From Deltaproteobacteria bacterium (GTDB taxonomy: Bacteria > Myxococcota_A > Polyangia > JAAYKL01): a DNA stretch of 47,181 nt. Within the stretch, counting starts at the first letter, position 1. Every line of letters begins with the position of its first letter. This document shows, in pieces, positions 33,155 to 40,836 of this stretch. The DNA lies in NCBI GenBank assembly GCA_016936575.1, contig JAFGXQ010000078.1:1-47181 (forward strand), in the 5' to 3' direction. The position numbers and the translations under genes are program-made. Below the pieces are notes generated by a model, which saw nothing but the letters and a program-made list of their open reading frames with translations, had not been told where the DNA came from and ran no database searches.

Positions 33155-34573
33155 ATGACTCAGATTGCATCGATTATTCTCGCCGCTGGAAAAGGCACCC
33201 GCATGAAATCGAACATCGCTAAGGTGTTGCATCCGGTTTGCGGCGCGCCGCTGATTCATTTTCCGCTACAGCTCTCTTTTCAACTGAAAAGTAAAACCAC
33301 TGTGGTGGTTGTGGGACATGAAAAGGACGCCGTGGAACAAACCGTTCGCGCCCTGGCCGGCAGCCGTTCCGTTGCCTTTGCCCATCAGAAGGAGCAACTG
33401 GGAACCGGTCATGCGGTGATGACCGGCATGGCCGAACTGAAAGACTTTTCCGGTCCGGTACTGATTCTGTCGGGTGATGTGCCGCTGCTCACGAAAAGCA
33501 CATTGACCCGGCTGCAAAAGGCATACGCGAAATGCGGCGGCCCGGTGGCCATGACCGCGTTCACCACTCCCGCCCCGGGCACCTACGGACGCGTGATCAC
33601 TGAAAAAGGGAAACCGTCGGCCATTCGGGAGTTCAAAGACTGCACCGCAGAAGAAAAACGCATTGAACTGGTGAACGCCGGTATCTACCTGATTGATGCC
33701 GCATTTATCAGACGTGCCGTACCCAAACTGAAAACCAACAACGCCCAGGGGGAATTTTACCTGACCGATTTGGTGGCCCTCGCGGCGCAAAAAAGCAGCG
33801 TCGCCCTGGTAACCGCCGACGAAAAAGAAGTCTGCGGCGCCAATGACCGGCTGGATTTACTGAACATCGAACGCACACTGCAGATGGATATTCACCACAA
33901 ACTGATGAAATCAGGTGTCACTATTCAATCGCCTGAAACCGTGCACATCGACATCGACTGCAAAGTGGGCACCGATACTGTGGTGGGCACCGGCGCACAT
34001 ATTTTACAGGGGTCGAAAATCGGCAGCGGCTGTACCATTGAACCCGGTGCCATTATTCGCAACTCGATCATCAAGGACGGCGCGATGGTTAAAGCGTACT
34101 CGGTTCTCGACAACGCAATCATGGACAGCGGCGCCACCGTGGGGCCCATGGGCAGGCTCCGTCCGGGCGCGCACCTCAAACAGAACGCGCATGTGGGCAA
34201 CTGGGTTGAACTGAAAAATGTGGTGCTCGGTGAAGGTTCCAAAGCCAATCACCTGGCGTATCTGGGCGACGGCAAAATAGGCCGAGGCGTAAACATCGGC
34301 GCTGGCTGCATCTTCTGCAACTACGACGGATTTCTCAAACATCAGACCATCATTGAAGATGATGTGTTTGTCGGTTCCGACTCACAGATGGTTGCGCCGG
34401 TGACCATCGGAAAGGGCGCTTATGTGGCCACCGGTACCACCGTCACCGCAAATGTACCGGCCGACGCACTGGCCATCTCCCGCGGCCGACAACTGAACAA
34501 ATCGGGATTGGCCAAACGCATCAAATCGCGTCTCAAAGCCAAAAAAGAGGCACAGACAAAGGCAAAAAAATGA
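33155..34573 (+). CDS. glmU: bifunctional N-acetylglucosamine-1-phosphate uridyltransferase / glucosamine-1-phosphate acetyltransferase
   Basis: GlmU makes UDP-GlcNAc for peptidoglycan and lipopolysaccharide. The 472-aa protein has the N-terminal pyrophosphorylase motif LAAGKGTRMKS, then QLGTGHAV, LSGDVPLL and NAGIYLID. The C-terminal left-handed beta-helix has GNWVELKNVVLGEGSKANHL, YLGDGKIG, NIGAGCIFCNYDG and GSDSQMVAPV, matching the acetyltransferase site. A lysine-rich tail (KAKKEAQTKAKK) is longer than usual. The longer frame starting at 33041 overlaps the kinase end; the ATG at 33155 follows AAGAGGA and matches the family N-terminus. First gene of a run of five. Confidence 0.96.
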   Translation: MTQIASIILAAGKGTRMKSNIAKVLHPVCGAPLIHFPLQLSFQLKSKTTVVVVGHEKDAVEQTVRALAGSRSVAFAHQKEQLGTGHAVMTGMAELKDFSGPVLILSGDVPLLTKSTLTRLQKAYAKCGGPVAMTAFTTPAPGTYGRVITEKGKPSAIREFKDCTAEEKRIELVNAGIYLIDAAFIRRAVPKLKTNNAQGEFYLTDLVALAAQKSSVALVTADEKEVCGANDRLDLLNIERTLQMDIHHKLMKSGVTIQSPETVHIDIDCKVGTDTVVGTGAHILQGSKIGSGCTIEPGAIIRNSIIKDGAMVKAYSVLDNAIMDSGATVGPMGRLRPGAHLKQNAHVGNWVELKNVVLGEGSKANHLAYLGDGKIGRGVNIGAGCIFCNYDGFLKHQTIIEDDVFVGSDSQMVAPVTIGKGAYVATGTTVTANVPADALAISRGRQLNKSGLAKRIKSRLKAKKEAQTKAKK

Positions 34574-35043
34574 CACACCGAATTATCGTATTTATCGTGT
34601 TATCATTTGTGGTCGCGGCATGCGCACCCGCCACCAGCAGCCGCATCGGACCATCCATGACGCCGAAAAGCGAAGACTGCGAAATTGAAATTTTAAAAGA
34701 GGGCGAAGTTCCCGACCGGCCGTATCGCGACGTGGGCATTGTCTCATTGAAGAACTGCCCCGATTACGCGACCGCCCCCTGCCGACAGTGGCTCACCCGA
34801 GAAGCCTGTCTGCTCGGCGGCGATGTAGCCTACGGAGCGACAGACCCAACCCGCGATGGACGCCCCGACCAACTGGCCGGCGATGTCACATACACCGTGA
34901 CCATCGGCGCGTACGTGAGCCATGTGGTTCCCGAAAAAGATGACCCGGTGTTGAATGCCACCCCCGCTGAACCCTGCGACGATGCCGAAGATACGGAATC
35001 TGTTGACGTGGACGACCCGGCGGCTCAGATGTGCACGGAGTAG
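34570..35043 (+). CDS. small lipoprotein, unknown function
   Basis: A 157-aa exported lipoprotein with signal peptide RIIVFIVLSFVVAAC (lipobox VAAC). The mature part has YRDVGIVSLKNC, CRQWLTREACLLGGDVAYG and a strand-rich TYTVTIGAYV, which faintly recalls the RcsF/YbjQ-like pattern (conserved Gly-x-Val then Cys, and an A-x-LGG turn), but I would not assign a family. The acidic tail contains EPCDDAEDTES. Its ATG overlaps the glmU stop (ATGA), so expression is coupled to cell-wall precursor synthesis. At least five Cys in the mature part suggest disulfides. Confidence 0.75.
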   Translation: MTHRIIVFIVLSFVVAACAPATSSRIGPSMTPKSEDCEIEILKEGEVPDRPYRDVGIVSLKNCPDYATAPCRQWLTREACLLGGDVAYGATDPTRDGRPDQLAGDVTYTVTIGAYVSHVVPEKDDPVLNATPAEPCDDAEDTESVDVDDPAAQMCTE

Positions 35044-35682
35044 TTGAGCGTGAAAAAATTCATCAAAGACCTGTTCAATGTGCCCAACACCATCTCGCTC
35101 TTTCGCCTGGTGGCCACGCCGTTTCTTCCCATTGCATGGTTTGTCTTTCACCGCCCCGATATTACGCTGCTCGTCGGCGTGGTGGTGGGCATCACTGACC
35201 TGTTCGACGGTATTCTGGCCCGCAAGCTGAACCAGATCACCGATTTGGGCGCATTGATCGACCAGCTGGGAGATCTCATTTTTGAATCGACCTGTCTGCT
35301 CATCGCGATTGTGGATGGGCACATGTGGATGGGCTGGCTGCTGATTTATCTGTTTCGGGAATTCACCGTTACCGTGATTCGCACATACGTGTACAGCAAA
35401 GGCGGTAAGCTGCCGTCCTCCTGGATTGGAAAAGCCAAGTCCAGCTGTCTGCAATGGGCGTTCTTTTTACTCTTTCTGGGCGTAATCCTGTCTCAACCCG
35501 ACGCGGTTCCAGGAGACTGGCACATTGCCGGCATTACTCCCGGTTGGCTGCTGATTCACGGGGGCATGCTGTCTATCATTACCGGTCTCGCAGTGGGGCT
35601 GCTGTCGGGGTGGCAATATCTCAAAGCATTCGCCGCTTTCTACATTGAACAGACAGAGCGCACTGAAACCCCCGCCGAGTAG
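35044..35682 (+). CDS. pgsA: CDP-alcohol phosphatidyltransferase (PgsA-like)
   Basis: A 212-aa integral membrane enzyme. The CDP-alcohol phosphatidyltransferase motif DG-x2-AR-x8-G-x3-D-x3-D is perfect (DGILARKLNQITDLGALIDQ...D). The opening FNVPNTISLFRLVATPFLPI is typical of phosphatidylglycerophosphate synthase, which joins CDP-diacylglycerol to glycerol-3-phosphate in the inner membrane. Related enzymes (phosphatidylserine synthase, cardiolipin synthase of the Cls-II type) share the motif, so the acceptor is not certain. The start may be TTG at 35044 or the GTG 6 nt later; both lie after the upstream gene's stop with ACGGAG near. Confidence 0.85.
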   Translation: MSVKKFIKDLFNVPNTISLFRLVATPFLPIAWFVFHRPDITLLVGVVVGITDLFDGILARKLNQITDLGALIDQLGDLIFESTCLLIAIVDGHMWMGWLLIYLFREFTVTVIRTYVYSKGGKLPSSWIGKAKSSCLQWAFFLLFLGVILSQPDAVPGDWHIAGITPGWLLIHGGMLSIITGLAVGLLSGWQYLKAFAAFYIEQTERTETPAE

Positions 35683-35688
35683 ACCACC

Positions 35689-36273
35689 GTGCACACACTG
35701 TTTGCCCCCGCCACCGCGTTGACCGAAATCAAAAAAAGCAAGTTCATCACCCACGCTGCGCCGGTGCAAACCAAAGAAGAGGCGTTGGCATTTTTAGATT
35801 CTGTACGCGACCCGGACGCCACCCACAACTGCTGGGCCTACAAACTGGGAACCGTGTACCGCTTCAGTGACGACGGCGAACCCGGCGGCACCGCGGGCAA
35901 ACCGATTCTCTCGGCCATCGAAGGCAGCGGCGTCGACAATGTGATGGTGGTGGTCATTCGATTTTTCGGCGGTATCAAACTGGGAGCGGGCGGTCTGGTA
36001 CGTGCCTACGCCAATGCGGCGGCCACCTGCCTCGGGCATGCGGAAAAAATTGAAGTGGTGGAACAGCGCACCATTCATTTTTCGGTTCCGTTCGATTCCA
36101 TCGGCACCGTGTACCCGCTGATTGAAAAATTCAACGCGCAAAAAGAAGATGAATCTTTTTTGGCTGACCGAGCCCGGTACACCATTACACTGGAGGCCGC
36201 CCGCACAACCGATTTCAAAACCCAACTTCGCGACGCCACAAGTGGCAGTGCACATTTCGAAGAAGAGACGTAG
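35689..36273 (+). CDS. YigZ/IMPACT family protein (UPF0029)
   Basis: A 194-aa cytoplasmic protein of the YigZ/IMPACT family. It shows KKSKFITHAAPVQT, then DATHNCWAYKLG, FSDDGEPGGTAGKPIL and VVVIRFFGGIKLGAGGLVRAYANAA, the diagnostic segments. The C-terminal part corresponds to the second, DUF1949-like domain. YigZ proteins are widespread and may act on nucleic acids or in translation control, but the role is not settled. The start is GTG 6 nt after the previous stop, consistent with an operon. Confidence 0.9.
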   Translation: MHTLFAPATALTEIKKSKFITHAAPVQTKEEALAFLDSVRDPDATHNCWAYKLGTVYRFSDDGEPGGTAGKPILSAIEGSGVDNVMVVVIRFFGGIKLGAGGLVRAYANAAATCLGHAEKIEVVEQRTIHFSVPFDSIGTVYPLIEKFNAQKEDESFLADRARYTITLEAARTTDFKTQLRDATSGSAHFEEET

Positions 36274-36283
36274 GGGCAGACCA

Positions 36284-37300
36284 ATGAAAACAAAATGTAA
36301 AAACGCACTTCGGCAGTTCTCTTTTCCTCTTGTCACATTGATGCTGATTGCCATCTCCTGTTCGCCCAAAGACAAATCCAACGCACCTCGCCCCAAGGCG
36401 CGCATGGCGAAACCCGCACAGACCTCGGAACCACGCCCCGTTTCGGCAGCAGTTGAGGGTTCCACCGTGGACACACGCGAGTGGCATTTTGACCAGACCG
36501 CCATGGGGCCGATTCACGTGATTGCAACCGTTCCCAACGACGCATCCGACACCCGTAAAATGCCGGTGCTCATCGCACTGCACGGTCAGGGCGAATCGCG
36601 CAAAACGCCCGTCATGGGCGCCCGCGGCTGGCCTTTTGACTACGGCATGGTTCAGGCCATGAATCGTCTGGCGCACCCCCCGCTGACCACAGATGACTTT
36701 GGCGACATGGTCACGCCCGAACGACTGCAGACACTGAACCGTTCGCTGGCCGAGCGTCCCTACCGCGGTATCATCGTGGTGTCGCCGTACCTGCCCGACG
36801 AGTTCCGCAGCAAGCGCCTGCTCCAGGACGCCGAAGCGTACGGCGCATTCATCACCGACCAGCTGCTGCCCAAAGTGTTCGCCGAAACCCCGGCCTTCAC
36901 CGACCCGGCCCACATCGGCATTGACGGTGTGAGTCTGGGCGGCCGAGCATCAATATCCATCGGACTCTCCCACCCCAAGGTATTCGGCGCCGTGGGCGGC
37001 ACCCAGGCAGCCTTCGGCGTGGGGCAAGCGCCCATGATTGTAGGCTGGTTGAAAGAAGCGCGCCGTACCTCCCCGGCCCTGCGCTTTCGCATCATCAGCA
37101 GCGTGAAAGATAAATTCAAGGATTTCACCGAAGCGCTCTCCAGCCAGCTGGACCAGGCGAATCTGTCCCACCAGATGGACATCGTGCAAGGCAACCACTC
37201 CTACGAATTCAACCGCGGCCCCGGCGTCTACGAAATGCTCCTCTACTACGACCGCACCCTCCGCAACGAACCCTTTTTAGGGACGGACTTAAAAAATTAA
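36284..37300 (+). CDS. alpha/beta-hydrolase (esterase) lipoprotein
   Basis: A 338-aa exported lipoprotein. Signal peptide MKTKCKNALRQF... ending in IAISC. The hydrolase core has the oxyanion-side LIALHGQGES and the nucleophile elbow GVSLGGRAS, with a probable terminal His in QGNHSYEF, all in the usual order of an alpha/beta hydrolase of the esterase D/PHB-depolymerase type. A longer upstream frame overlaps the YigZ gene; the ATG at 36284 gives the signal peptide. The last codons, reading LGTDLKN and stop, come from the left end of a mobile element (AGGGACGGACTTAAAAAATTAA), so the original C-terminus was probably at or near EPFL. Confidence 0.82.
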   Translation: MKTKCKNALRQFSFPLVTLMLIAISCSPKDKSNAPRPKARMAKPAQTSEPRPVSAAVEGSTVDTREWHFDQTAMGPIHVIATVPNDASDTRKMPVLIALHGQGESRKTPVMGARGWPFDYGMVQAMNRLAHPPLTTDDFGDMVTPERLQTLNRSLAERPYRGIIVVSPYLPDEFRSKRLLQDAEAYGAFITDQLLPKVFAETPAFTDPAHIGIDGVSLGGRASISIGLSHPKVFGAVGGTQAAFGVGQAPMIVGWLKEARRTSPALRFRIISSVKDKFKDFTEALSSQLDQANLSHQMDIVQGNHSYEFNRGPGVYEMLLYYDRTLRNEPFLGTDLKN

Positions 37301-37417
37301 ATTTTTACTTATTTTGTTTTATCAGTCTGCCGCGGTTCGTTTGTCTTCGGTAATTTCATTCCCTTAGTTTTTTTATTATGGAATATTGTCAAATTTCTAA
37401 TTTTTTAAGTCCGTCCC
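37279..37417. mobile_element. 139-bp non-autonomous element (MITE-like) related to the adjacent transposase element
   Basis: It begins AGGGACGGACTTAAAAAATTAA and ends AATTTTTTAAGTCCGTCCC, an inverted repeat. The right 39 bp (37379-37417) match the right end of the transposase element (39395-39433) in 36 of 39 positions, and the left end matches that element's left end closely. The interior is AT-rich and non-coding. It lies between convergent genes and supplies the stop of the left one. It is best read as an internally deleted copy. Confidence 0.8.
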
Positions 37418-37435
37418 CGTTAGTTTACGTCCCCG

Positions 37436-38200
37436 TTAGTTTACTTCTACTGACGGCATAACATATCCTGACGGGCAACTGGAACTGGCGGATTCCCATG
37501 TCATGACTTCACCGCTGCCGTTACAAACGCCCCCTGTAGCGAGATCTCCCATAGGACAAGTCCAACAATTTCCACTACCGGGTTGTGGTAAGTATTCATC
37601 GCTAGGACACTGGCAATTATCCGTGTCGCCGCCGTTGAATCCATCACACACATCACAATCCGGACCACTCCAGTATTGATCGCAGCTGGAACAAATCGCA
37701 GTACCGTCTCCTTTTTCCGCGCAGTTGTCCGCCTCTGCACAGTCTTGCAATAGACTACCGATATTGCCGCAAGAATTATAACTCCACACATCACCGCCGT
37801 AACAACGTTGTTCGTAATTCTCAACACATCGGCATTGCGCAGTTCCACCATCCAATTCCGCACACACATTTCCGTCGGTGCAGGCAACTACCAGTTCCAC
37901 TGGCGCATCGCCTTCAAAGCACCAAATATCCTCGCCATAACACCCCACAGTTCCGTTTCCCGCATCGCATCCAGTGATTATTGGCTCTGTATCTGTGTCA
38001 GAATCGGAGTCCGCATCGGTATCACCGTCAGTGTGCGAATCAGAATCGCCGTCTGAATCTGAATCTCCATCGCCATCGCCATCCGCATCCCCGTCAGATG
38101 TATCAGATGTATCGTCATCGTCACCATTACTTGCCTTGTTACAAGACGTAGTAGCTGTCAACAGCAGTAGTGCCAAGAACGTGTGTAAAAATAATTGCAT
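37436..38200 (-). CDS. Cys-rich lipoprotein with Asp/Ser linker, probably 3'-truncated
   Basis: A 254-aa exported lipoprotein. The signal peptide ends in TTSC. A Gly/Ser/Thr-Asp linker follows (DGDADGDGDGDSDSDGDSDS...). The body has many regularly spaced Cys (CYGEDIWC, CAELDGGTAQCRC, CYGGDVW, CSSCDQYWSGPDCDVCDGF, CQCPSDEY) like EGF-like or disulfide-rich surface modules. The end, GEVMTWESASSSCPSGYVMPSV, looks like the start of a DUF1566/Lcl-type domain (W-x2-A...C-x-G...LP), but the frame stops four residues later at TAAC beside duplicated CGGGGACG sequence from the mobile element. It is therefore likely cut off by the insertion, and it may still be secreted. Confidence 0.72.
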   Translation of the reverse strand: MQLFLHTFLALLLLTATTSCNKASNGDDDDTSDTSDGDADGDGDGDSDSDGDSDSHTDGDTDADSDSDTDTEPIITGCDAGNGTVGCYGEDIWCFEGDAPVELVVACTDGNVCAELDGGTAQCRCVENYEQRCYGGDVWSYNSCGNIGSLLQDCAEADNCAEKGDGTAICSSCDQYWSGPDCDVCDGFNGGDTDNCQCPSDEYLPQPGSGNCWTCPMGDLATGGVCNGSGEVMTWESASSSCPSGYVMPSVEVN

Positions 38201-38228
38201 TGTGATTCCTTTTGGAGATGTTCCTTTC

Positions 38229-39433
38229 AGGGACGGTTCCCTTCAGGGACGGAATTAAAAAATTAATTTTTTGCGATGGTCTTTGTTCGATCGCGCCGAA
38301 GCGCTAAAACCATGGGTTCAATTGCGCTTATATTTGTGTCTACAGCTGTGCATTCATTCTTCGATTGCGCCGCAAGTATCGACATTGCGTTCTCGACCGC
38401 TGTTTTTTCTGATTCGGTCATCCCTTCACGTCGAATCTTAGACAATGCACATGAAATGGTCGCCGGTCGAACGTTGAACACCGATGCGAGATCTACCTGC
38501 CGTTGTCCGAGCTGCTCAACCCATACCCAGGACGCCAGCGCCCGCCCACGGGACACCCGATGACTGCATCCCCTGCAAAACGCCAATTGAGGGCGGATTG
38601 CCAGCTCATTAAAAATTGTTGCGGTAACTTCTGCAATGGAAATGCTTTTTACAGATATCCCTAACCGACCTTGCTGCGTAGCCACCTGCTCTTTCATTGC
38701 GCTACGCACAAATGCGTCCGGGCCGAGTACGGGATAACTGAACGTCACCTCTCCGCCCATCATTTTATTCATGCGCTTTGAAAGTGCTCGAGACACCTCG
38801 CCATCTAAATCGGCGCGCCTTCCCTCGAATCGCCCCTCATCCACAAAAGCATCCAATTCTTTGCGTATACGGTCTTGCTGCCTTTTATTATCGCCGAATA
38901 ACGCCTCCATCGACAGCCAGGAAGGCGCCTCCGCAAGCCCCATGTATGCGCGATGACTCGACCACTCGCTCTCCACCGCACGGGATACCACACCAGCGCG
39001 AACCGGGTTGTTGTGAACATAACGAACCAACTCCATCCCATAGGTATCAGAGTGAACCAACACGCTACGCGGCCGACCTGCAAAAACCGTCCCCAATCCG
39101 CCACGCTGTGAATTCAGCCAAACCGCAAACGGTGAATGCACCCTTCGGGTCAACGCACCCAGCGGGTCATTGCCCAGCTGCAGCACCAGATGAACATGAG
39201 ACGACATCAAACAATAGGCAATTAGCCGGCAATCATGCGTGTCTAATGCTTTCCCCAGCAACGCCAAATATTGCTGACGCGCACCGGGAAAATCCAAAAA
39301 AAAATCATTGTTATGGAACCGGGAAATGACATGAAACAAGCCACCGGTCATATGTATGCGAGCGTATCTGGGCATACGCATTCATATCAAAAGCTGGAAT
39401 ATCGTCAAATTTTTAACTTTTTAAGTCCGTCCC
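38229..39433 (-). mobile_element. Y1/HUH transposase element with subterminal inverted motifs
   Basis: The left end has AGGGACGG twice (38229 and 38245), then AATTAAAAAATTAATTTTTT. The right end is TTTTTAAGTCCGTCCC, making an imperfect inverted pair around one transposase gene. The right end abuts the esterase gene stop by about 2 bp. REP-associated and IS200-type elements usually lack true inverted repeats but carry hairpin-forming ends, which fits GGGACGG...CCGTCCC. Confidence 0.75.
38263..39381 (-). CDS. Y1 (IS200/REP-associated) transposase with DnaA-like C-terminal HTH
   Basis: A 372-aa transposase. The N-terminal Y1 domain has the HUH motif H62-V-H64 in SSHVHLVLQ and probable catalytic Y121 in VRYVHNNPVRAG, as in IS200-like and REP-associated tyrosine transposases. 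The opening MPRYARIHMTGGLFHVISR is typical of the group. The C-terminal ~110 residues (SISIAEVTATIFNELAI, GRALASWVWVEQLGQRQVDLASVF, ATISCALSKIRREG) resemble the DnaA domain IV helix-turn-helix, a fusion seen in this branch. It is intact and overlaps the element's own terminal motif with its stop (GCAAAAAATTAA). Confidence 0.9.
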   Translation of the reverse strand: MRMPRYARIHMTGGLFHVISRFHNNDFFLDFPGARQQYLALLGKALDTHDCRLIAYCLMSSHVHLVLQLGNDPLGALTRRVHSPFAVWLNSQRGGLGTVFAGRPRSVLVHSDTYGMELVRYVHNNPVRAGVVSRAVESEWSSHRAYMGLAEAPSWLSMEALFGDNKRQQDRIRKELDAFVDEGRFEGRRADLDGEVSRALSKRMNKMMGGEVTFSYPVLGPDAFVRSAMKEQVATQQGRLGISVKSISIAEVTATIFNELAIRPQLAFCRGCSHRVSRGRALASWVWVEQLGQRQVDLASVFNVRPATISCALSKIRREGMTESEKTAVENAMSILAAQSKNECTAVDTNISAIEPMVLALRRDRTKTIAKN

Positions 39434-39435
39434 TT

Positions 39436-40608
39436 TTAAAAACTCGATAGGAAATTCCAGATGGGGCCGGGGTTGGGGGCGGGTTGGTGATCGGCGTTGT
39501 ATTCGCATTCATGTACCGGGTATCCCGCGTCACATCCCTGATGGCTGACGCATTCACAGGGAAGGTAATTATCGCCGATGCCTTCGCACCAGGAGGGGTC
39601 CATCGATACGGTTTCAGTGGTGCAGCCGTTTCGATCCACAAAAATATCGACGGCTTGCCGGTGACCATCAAGTAGGGAATCCGCTGTTCCGATAATGGCC
39701 AGAGTCGCCACCGGGCGCGTGCCGTTTTCGCATCCGCCGCTGGCAAAAGTGTTTCCCGCCATAGGCACCATCGCCCGCAGCATGCTGTCTTCCGTGCAGG
39801 CGAGTGAAAACGACATCATCGCACCGAAACTGAATCCCACAGAAAATATCCGACTTTCGTCGATGCATAAATTCTCTCTGAACAAATCCAGCATGGCGTG
39901 ATAAAAGTCGAAATCTCGCCCTCCATCGTTGCCCCAACCCAATCCGTTGTCCTGGTAGTCGAGTCCTTCTCCGGCCACAAAAATCGCTTGTCCGTCTGCC
40001 AGGTTCTCAAGCCCATAATAGTTCATCATCTCCATCTGGTTCGCCGAACCGCCCCAGGGATGCCAGGCAAAAATGATTTTGTACGGATGATTGGGGTCGT
40101 AATTGTCCGGCAGCTGCAAGATGTATTCGCGCGTTAAGTCGCCCACCTGAATCGTCGTTCGACCACTGGAGAGGCCGGCGGCGGCGCCACATCCGCTGCT
40201 GGGCGTGGTTCCATCATCCGTATCGGTATCGGTGTCGGTATCGCTATCCGCATCTGTGTCGGTATCTGTATCCGTGTCCGTGTCTGTGTCAGTGTCGGAA
40301 TCGGTGTCCGTGTCTGAATCCGTGTCTGTGTCCGTGTCGGAATCGGTGTCCGTGTCTGAATCCGTGTCTGTGTCCGTGTCGGAATCCGTGTCGGTGTCAG
40401 TGTCTGTATCCGTGTCTGTGTCAGTGTCAGTGTCGGTGTCGGAATCTGTGTCTGTGTCAGTGTCGGTGTCGGAATCTGTGTCTGTGTCGGAATCCGTGTC
40501 TGCATCACTGTTGCTCGTCGTGGAATCCTCGGAACATGCACAAAGCGGACTGAAACCAATGCAACACACCACTATGAAAATTTTTCCCAAAATATTCATC
40601 TGTTTCAT
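39436..40608 (-). CDS. CE1/LpqC-type esterase lipoprotein with long Thr/Ser-Asp repeat linker
   Basis: A 390-aa exported lipoprotein. The signal peptide ends in LCAC. Residues of about 34-130 are almost only Thr-Asp and Ser-Asp dipeptides. The catalytic part resembles feruloyl/acetyl-xylan esterases and PHB-depolymerase-like enzymes: REYILQLPDNYDPNHPYKII, FAWHPWGGSA, the nucleophile GFSFGAMMS, and a terminal His region (NADHQPAPNPGPIWNF). Several Cys (CIDES, CTED, CENG, CEC) suggest disulfides. The Asp-rich linker probably holds the enzyme away from the outer membrane and may bind calcium. It would release phenolic or acetyl esters from plant polysaccharide, fitting the sugar genes at 16-27 kb. 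Confidence 0.85.
   Translation of the reverse strand: MKQMNILGKIFIVVCCIGFSPLCACSEDSTTSNSDADTDSDTDTDSDTDTDTDTDSDTDTDTDTDTDTDTDTDTDSDTDTDTDSDTDTDSDTDTDTDSDTDTDSDTDTDTDTDTDTDTDADSDTDTDTDTDDGTTPSSGCGAAAGLSSGRTTIQVGDLTREYILQLPDNYDPNHPYKIIFAWHPWGGSANQMEMMNYYGLENLADGQAIFVAGEGLDYQDNGLGWGNDGGRDFDFYHAMLDLFRENLCIDESRIFSVGFSFGAMMSFSLACTEDSMLRAMVPMAGNTFASGGCENGTRPVATLAIIGTADSLLDGHRQAVDIFVDRNGCTTETVSMDPSWCEGIGDNYLPCECVSHQGCDAGYPVHECEYNADHQPAPNPGPIWNFLSSF
40213..40506. repeat. hexanucleotide coding minisatellite (Thr/Ser-Asp linker)
   Basis: About 290 bp of 6-bp units on the minus strand, GACACN and GATTCC or GACTCN, encoding Thr-Asp and Ser-Asp dipeptides. The order of unit variants repeats in blocks (for example GTGTCCGTGTCGGAATC on the plus strand recurs several times), as expected from slippage. 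The unit size keeps the frame open. The plus-strand frame across it (VSVSVSE) is an artefact. Confidence 0.9.
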
Positions 40609-40759
40609 TTATTTTTCACCCTTTTCTTCGTTGATTGCAACGTATCGTGAATGGTTTGCCCCATCCCGTACATGTACAGTGGAATTGAAATGCATGAATA
40701 AGTGGTTTTTTGTGAAGATGATGTTCGGAGAATGCGTACCCTCTTTTCTCGCCGGGGGC

Positions 40760-40774
40760 CTGAAACGCTTTCAG
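40760..40774. promoter_or_regulatory. dyad CTGAAA-CGC-TTTCAG upstream of the esterase gene
   Basis: Perfect 6-bp arms with a 3-nt centre, about 150 bp upstream of the esterase start and downstream of the pseudouridine-synthase stop. The 228-bp intergenic region otherwise shows no gene. It could be an operator or the stem of a terminator for the leftward gene; no T-run follows on either strand. Confidence 0.3.
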
Positions 40775-40836
40775 AGATCAATATTTAGCCCGAGCTCAGA
40801 GCGCGATCCAGCCCCTTCGAGAGGGCCGATGCTCAA

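Noticed and set aside
40213..40506. CRISPR or intergenic satellite
   Set aside because: The repeat lies in a coding frame with a signal peptide before it and an esterase domain after it; the 6-bp unit encodes dipeptides.
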